A stretch of 64,000 bases of DNA from Metamycoplasma hominis ATCC 23114. GTDB taxonomy: Bacteria > Bacillota_I > Bacilli_A > Mycoplasmatales > Metamycoplasmataceae. Each line of letters opens with the position of its first letter. The stretch's first letter is position 1. The translations under genes were made by a program, and so were the position numbers. The notes below the pieces were generated by a model. It did no database searches and was not told where the DNA came from. It worked only from the letters and a program-made list of their open reading frames with translations. The stretch is from contig NC_013511.1 in assembly GCF_000085865.1 (NCBI RefSeq), positions 206,516-270,515 of the forward strand, written 5' to 3'. This document shows, one piece after another, positions 60,943-64,000 of the stretch.

Positions 60943-61473
60943 TTATCAATCTTTCCTTAAAATAAAATCCTTCCCTTTTTGACTTTCAAATTTTGATAGT
61001 CCAGCGAAATCATTTTGTCTTAATACTTCAAATAGTACTATTGCAACACTATTGGCTAAATTTAAACTACGACATTCATCAAACATTGGGATACGCAAAC
61101 AATTAGGAATATTTGTTTGCATAATTCTCTTAGGAATTCCTGTGCTTTCAGTTCCAAACATAATTCATAGTTCACCATTTGTTTGCAATTCTTGTTTGTA
61201 ATCAACATCTACGTAATTTTTTAAACCGTATCTTGTTACATAATAAATATTTTTATCACCATATTTTTTAAAAAATTCTTCATAATTTTCATGAACTTCA
61301 TGTTGAATTTCAGTTAAAAAGTGCCCAGCAGCCTTTCTTTTCATTCAATGAGGATGAAGATCAAAGGCAATTGGTTTAATAATATGCAATTTTGCGTTGC
61401 CGGCAAAGCATGTACGAATTATATTTGATGTATTTGGGCTTATTTCGGGTTGGTATAAAATAATGTTAATCAT
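60943..61473 (-). CDS. trmL: tRNA (cytidine/uridine-34-2'-O)-methyltransferase TrmL
   Basis: The product has 176 residues with TGA Trp codons, including the last codon. It is a short SPOUT methyltransferase that modifies wobble base 34 of tRNA-Leu. INIILYQPEISPNTSNIIRT, starting at residue 2, carries the conserved N-P-N-T-GN(x)xR block. LWIMFGTESTGIP (about 98-110) is the AdoMet-binding knot motif GxExxG, and IPMFDECRSLNLANSVAIVLFE (about 122-143, in short form RSLNLANSVAI) is the third. A TAAAAT box seven bases before the ATG suggests a leaderless mRNA. It opens the minus-strand operon trmL-rbgA-SGNH. Confidence 0.92.
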
Positions 61474-61480
61474 GTAAAGT

Positions 61481-61486
61481 ATTTTA
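61481..61486 (-). promoter_or_regulatory. -10 box of a probable leaderless trmL mRNA
   Basis: On the minus strand TAAAAT lies seven bases before the trmL ATG at 61473, in the context TAGTAAAAT. No Shine-Dalgarno is present. Confidence 0.45.
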
Positions 61487-61660
61487 CTACAAATTGGCAT
61501 TAAAAATAGTAGATATTGTAATTTTAATTATTTAAATAATTAAAAAAACTTATATAGATCAAATTCAAAAAAGCAGATTTTAAAAAATTTATAACTAAAT
61601 ATTCATTTTTATTGTAGCTACATTTTTATCTTAATATATAAAACAAAATAATTACAGAAA

Positions 61661-61690
61661 ATAAGAAAAAATAGCGAAAAAATCGCTTTT
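61661..61690 (-). promoter_or_regulatory. TTTTCGCT element in the trmL/rpsO gap
   Basis: Read on the minus strand the sequence is TTTTTTCGCTATTTTTTC, the same orientation as trmL but 207 bp before its ATG and behind a separate -10 box. The flanking AGCGA and TCGCT also make a small inverted repeat. The rest of this 264-bp gap (61474-61737) is AT-rich with no gene. Confidence 0.35.
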
Positions 61691-61705
61691 TTTCTAAACT
61701 AAAAT

Positions 61706-61730
61706 AAAAAGCACATTCGTTGTGCTTTTT
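61706..61730 (-). terminator. Terminator of rpsO
   Basis: AAAAAGCACA pairs perfectly with TGTGCTTTTT around a TTCGT loop, with a T-run on the minus strand. It starts 7 bp behind the rpsO stop. Confidence 0.85.
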
Positions 61731-61737
61731 ATTTGCT

Positions 61738-62004
61738 TTATTTTCTGATGTTTAAAGCTTTGATGGTTTCTAAATATAAGTTGTAGTTTTCGTCTTTTAA
61801 GTGATTTAGTAATGCTTTACGGTGATTAACTTTAGCAATGAATCCTCTCATTGAATGTAAATCTTTTTTATTTACTGCAAAATGTTCTTTTAAGCTTTCA
61901 ATGTCTTCAGTTAAAATTGCTATTTGTACTGGCAAATATCCAGTGTCTTTTGCATTACGTCCGAATTTAACAACTAATTCAGCTTTTTTTTCTTTTGATA
62001 CCAT
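61738..62004 (-). CDS. rpsO: 30S ribosomal protein S15
   Basis: The product has 88 residues, the standard size. I chose ATG 62004 because AAAGGAAAA precedes it at about 6 bp; the ATG at 62019 overlaps that Shine-Dalgarno sequence. Conserved blocks are [19 protein letters not shown] (about 19-37), the LKEHF helix and [20 protein letters not shown], given here as [14 protein letters not shown] (about 49-62), which binds the three-way junction of 16S rRNA. It is a single gene with its own terminator. Confidence 0.97.
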   Translation of the reverse strand: MVSKEKKAELVVKFGRNAKDTGYLPVQIAILTEDIESLKEHFAVNKKDLHSMRGFIAKVNHRKALLNHLKDENYNLYLETIKALNIRK

Positions 62005-62127
62005 ATTTTTTCCTTTCATAGCCTAGCAATAATCTTAATTATTACCAAGGGATAAAATTGTTATGAATATATTTTAACATAAAAATAAAAAAAATACGCA
62101 AATGCGTATTTGGTCAAGTTAATGAAA

Positions 62128-62204
62128 TGGTGCGAACGAATGGACTTGAACCATCGACCTCACGATTATCAGTCGTGTGCTCTAACCAACTGAGCTACGC
62201 TCGC
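62128..62204 (-). tRNA. tRNA-Ile (anticodon GAT)
   Basis: Minus-strand cloverleaf of 77 bases including an encoded CCA. The acceptor GCGAGCG pairs with CGTTCGC (one G-T pair). The D-arm is GCTCAGTTGGTTAGAGC, the anticodon loop is CTGATAA in the arm ACGACTGATAATCGT, and the T-arm contains GGTTCAAGTCC. Anticodon GAT reads AUC and AUU. It lies between rpsI and rpsO. Confidence 0.96.
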
Positions 62205-62252
62205 ATATAAGGAGTTTTAAAAAACTCCATAATATTATAACACAAAAACAAA

Positions 62253-62651
62253 TTAACGTTTTGAAAATTGTCTTGCACGTCTTGCTTTTCTTAAACCAAA
62301 TTTCTTACGTTCTTTAACTCTAGCATCACGTGTTAAAAATCCTGCATCCTTTAATTTGTTTCTATATTCATTATTAGATGCTTCTAATAATGCTCTAGCA
62401 ATACCTAATCTAATTGCTCCAGCTTGTCCTGTTAAACCACCACCATTAACATTTGCAAAAACATCAAATTGGTTAGCAGTTTCAGTTACTGCAAAAGGAC
62501 TTAAAGCATCTTTTATTAAAATTTCTGAATTTAAGTATTCTTTTGCAACTATTCCATTAATAATTAAATTTCCACTACCTGGTAAAATATAAACTCTTGC
62601 TACTGAAGATTTACGACGACCTAAACCATAGTATCTTACTTTATCTGCCAT
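62253..62651 (-). CDS. rpsI: 30S ribosomal protein S9
   Basis: The product has 132 residues. [20 protein letters not shown] (5-24) is the family start, and [20 protein letters not shown] (about 69-88) is the central signature. The C-terminus [17 protein letters not shown] is the basic tail that reaches the P-site tRNA, ending in the conserved FSKR. It starts two bases after the rplM stop and is cotranscribed with it, the universal L13-S9 pair. Confidence 0.98.
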   Translation of the reverse strand: MADKVRYYGLGRRKSSVARVYILPGSGNLIINGIVAKEYLNSEILIKDALSPFAVTETANQFDVFANVNGGGLTGQAGAIRLGIARALLEASNNEYRNKLKDAGFLTRDARVKERKKFGLRKARRARQFSKR

Positions 62652-62653
62652 AA

Positions 62654-63088
62654 TTATTTAACCTCTAATTTAACTGGTTGTTGTGCTTCTTGCTTGTGTT
62701 CAGAACCTGCATAAACATATAAATTTTTAAATTGTTTACGACCTAATTTGGTGTGTGGAAGCATTCCTCTAACAGCTTTTTCAACTAATAATTCTGGTTT
62801 TTTTGCTCTTAAATCAGCAGCAGTAATTTGTTTTAATCCACCTGGGTATCCAGTGTGGTGGTAATATACTTTTATTTCATCTTTTTTAGCAGTTAAAAGT
62901 ACATCTTTAGCATTGATCACAACCACATTGTCGCCCATATCAACATTAGGGGTAAAAGTTGGTTTATTTTTACCTCTAAGTACAGAAGCTACAAGTGCTG
63001 AAAGTCTACCTAAAGGTACGTTGGCTGCATCGATAATGAATCATTTTTTATCAACGATTTCTTTTCTAATAATTGTTGTTTGACGCAT
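62654..63088 (-). CDS. rplM: 50S ribosomal protein L13
   Basis: The product has 144 residues with TGA Trp codons. It starts [11 protein letters not shown] at ATG 63088, then [18 protein letters not shown] (about 14-31), the L13 signature of an early Trp, an Asp and the LGRLAS segment. [13 protein letters not shown] (about 51-63) and [11 protein letters not shown] (about 76-86) are the other conserved blocks, and [15 protein letters not shown] (about 105-119) closes the domain. It is an early assembly protein of the large subunit. AGAAAG upstream serves as a weak RBS. Confidence 0.97.
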
Positions 63089-63200
63089 ACTTTCTCTTTC
63101 TTATAGTTTGTTATTTTTATAAAATGCTTACCTATTATACCATATATAGTTATTATTAAAACATTTTTATTTAAGTTTTAAATATTTAAATAAAACCTGT

Positions 63201-63863
63201 TTAATTTAATTTTGAAAGCATGTATATTAAAGCGGTCTCAGCCCTTAAAATCGTTTTTGTTAATGAAACAACTTGAACATTGCAAGATATAGCATAATCA
63301 ATTTCTTGTTGGCTAAATCCGCCTTCAGGGCCAACAATAATTAAAGCATCTTGGCAATCTTTAATTAATTCGTTATTCTTTTTATTTTCATAAGCCAATA
63401 CTTTATTTTTAATATCTAAGACACAAAGTTCTGAAAATGAAATTGGATCATGAAGTCTTGGAATATAATTTCTAAAACTTTGTTGACAAGCTTCAAAAAT
63501 TATTTTTTCATAACGTTGCTTTTTAGAATCAAAATTTAAATTAGATTTATCAACATATTGGCTTTGAAATACATAAATTTCATAAGCGCCAAGTTCAACT
63601 GCTTTTTGCAATGCTATTTCAAAATGGTTTTGTTTAATTAAAGGAATTGCAACACATAATTTATAGTCAAGTTCATTATTAATATCTAACTCTTTAACTA
63701 ATTTAGCACTATTAGGAAAAACAAATTGACATTCATAAAACTTATTTTCATAATTTACAATAATATTTTCTTTATTAAAGCGTAAAACCTTAAAATGTTT
63801 TTGAATTTCATCACTAAAATAAAAAATTCCATCCTCTAATTTGTTAGCAAAAAATTTGTACAT
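63201..63863 (-). CDS. rsmE: 16S rRNA (uracil1498-N3)-methyltransferase
   Basis: The product has 220 residues, slightly shorter than the usual 240. It is a SPOUT methyltransferase that modifies U1498 at the decoding site. The N-terminal PUA-like domain (about 1-70) has HFKVLRF. The methyltransferase domain has IPLIKQNHFEIALQKAVELG (about 94-113), with the conserved KxxxxExxxxKxxELG pattern, then ALIIVGPEGGFSQQEID (about 171-187) and VSLTKTILRAETALIYML (about 198-215), the AdoMet-binding trefoil knot. TAAAAT lies six bases before ATG 63863, so the mRNA may be leaderless. Confidence 0.92.
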   Translation of the reverse strand: MYKFFANKLEDGIFYFSDEIQKHFKVLRFNKENIIVNYENKFYECQFVFPNSAKLVKELDINNELDYKLCVAIPLIKQNHFEIALQKAVELGAYEIYVFQSQYVDKSNLNFDSKKQRYEKIIFEACQQSFRNYIPRLHDPISFSELCVLDIKNKVLAYENKKNNELIKDCQDALIIVGPEGGFSQQEIDYAISCNVQVVSLTKTILRAETALIYMLSKLN

Positions 63864-63869
63864 ATAACT

Positions 63870-63875
63870 ATTTTA
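63870..63875 (-). promoter_or_regulatory. -10 box of a probable leaderless rsmE mRNA
   Basis: On the minus strand TAAAAT lies exactly six bases before the rsmE ATG at 63863, the same spacing as at smpB, holA and ffh. Confidence 0.45.
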
Positions 63876-63901
63876 ATATAACCAACACAATAAAACAAAA
63901 A

Positions 63902-63929
63902 ACTCGTAACTTTTTTATAAATTACGAGT
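63902..63929 (-). terminator. Terminator near the right edge
   Basis: ACTCGTAA pairs with TTACGAGT around a 12-base loop, followed on the minus strand by TTTTTTGTTTT. It most likely ends a minus-strand gene lying beyond the window. The last 70 bases hold no gene I can support. Confidence 0.65.
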
Positions 63930-64000
63930 ATAAATTTTTTGCCTAATAATTAATTATATGTAATCTAATTACTAAAAAATTATTTTATTAATAATTTAAA

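Noticed and set aside
1..64000. CRISPR array, insertion sequence or prophage
   Set aside because: I saw no evenly spaced direct repeats, transposase motifs or phage structural genes. The YqaJ-like nuclease alone does not indicate a prophage, since it sits among chromosomal genes.

Overview
The window is a stretch of a Mollicutes (mycoplasma) chromosome. The DNA is very AT-rich. Nearly every conserved gene reads through in-frame TGA codons at positions where the family has tryptophan, so all coordinates here use translation table 4 (TGA = Trp). With TGA read as stop, ppa, secG, smpB, and most of opp, aspS, secDF, dnaG and rpoD would be lost or shredded. The lipoprotein signal peptides ending in VAAGC, the comEA/comEC/dprA remnants and several small mycoplasma-only families suggest a relative of the M. 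hominis/M. bovis side of the group. The species is not determinable from what I can see.

Layout. 1-3.1 kb (minus): a nuclease cluster of RecU (cut by the window edge), a DUF2779 protein with DEDD exonuclease motifs, and a YqaJ-like nuclease. 3.3-7.5 kb (plus): a lipoprotein, an OppBC-like permease pair without ATPases, and an iron alcohol dehydrogenase. 7.6-10.3 kb (minus): efp, a small mycoplasma protein and a degenerate transketolase in one tight operon. 10.4-15.3 kb: nadE, an apparently split membrane protein gene, ppa, and ruvAB. 15.4-24.4 kb (plus): secDF, hisS, aspS, secG, rnr, smpB and the tmRNA. 24.6-33.3 kb (plus): folD, two nucleotide-salvage genes, the ECF transporter energizing module ecfA1-ecfA2-ecfT, and ligA. 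33.3-36 kb (minus): comEC, comEA and yebC. 36-41.7 kb (plus): holA, a catalytically dead GH13-like protein, a membrane protein with pgsA, and an S41-protease-like lipoprotein. 42.2-48 kb (minus): a 1572-residue repeat lipoprotein and a second variable-type lipoprotein with a 17-bp homopolymer upstream. 48.4-50.5 kb (plus): rpmG, an aminopeptidase and dprA. 50.5-56.4 kb (minus): nfo, then the glyS-dnaG-rpoD operon. 56.5-57.8 kb: ffh. 58-64 kb (minus): an SGNH-type protein, rbgA, trmL, rpsO, tRNA-Ile, rpsI, rplM and rsmE.

The most interesting signal is an intergenic element of the form TTTTCGCTATTTTTTCCC. It lies 69-75 bp upstream of the start codons of ruvAB, comEA-comEC and dprA in the same orientation. 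A variant lies 100 bp upstream of the YqaJ nuclease gene, and further copies lie next to recU and in the trmL/rpsO gap. Because the linked genes are DNA recombination or DNA-uptake genes, I propose it as the promoter or operator of a recombination/competence regulon. Other notable points are a set of probable leaderless mRNAs (-10 box six or seven bases before the ATG), three enzyme-like proteins that have lost catalytic residues (transketolase, GH13, SGNH), a tmRNA that starts one base after the smpB stop codon, and a poly-A tract upstream of a surface lipoprotein. No insertion sequence, prophage or CRISPR array is visible.
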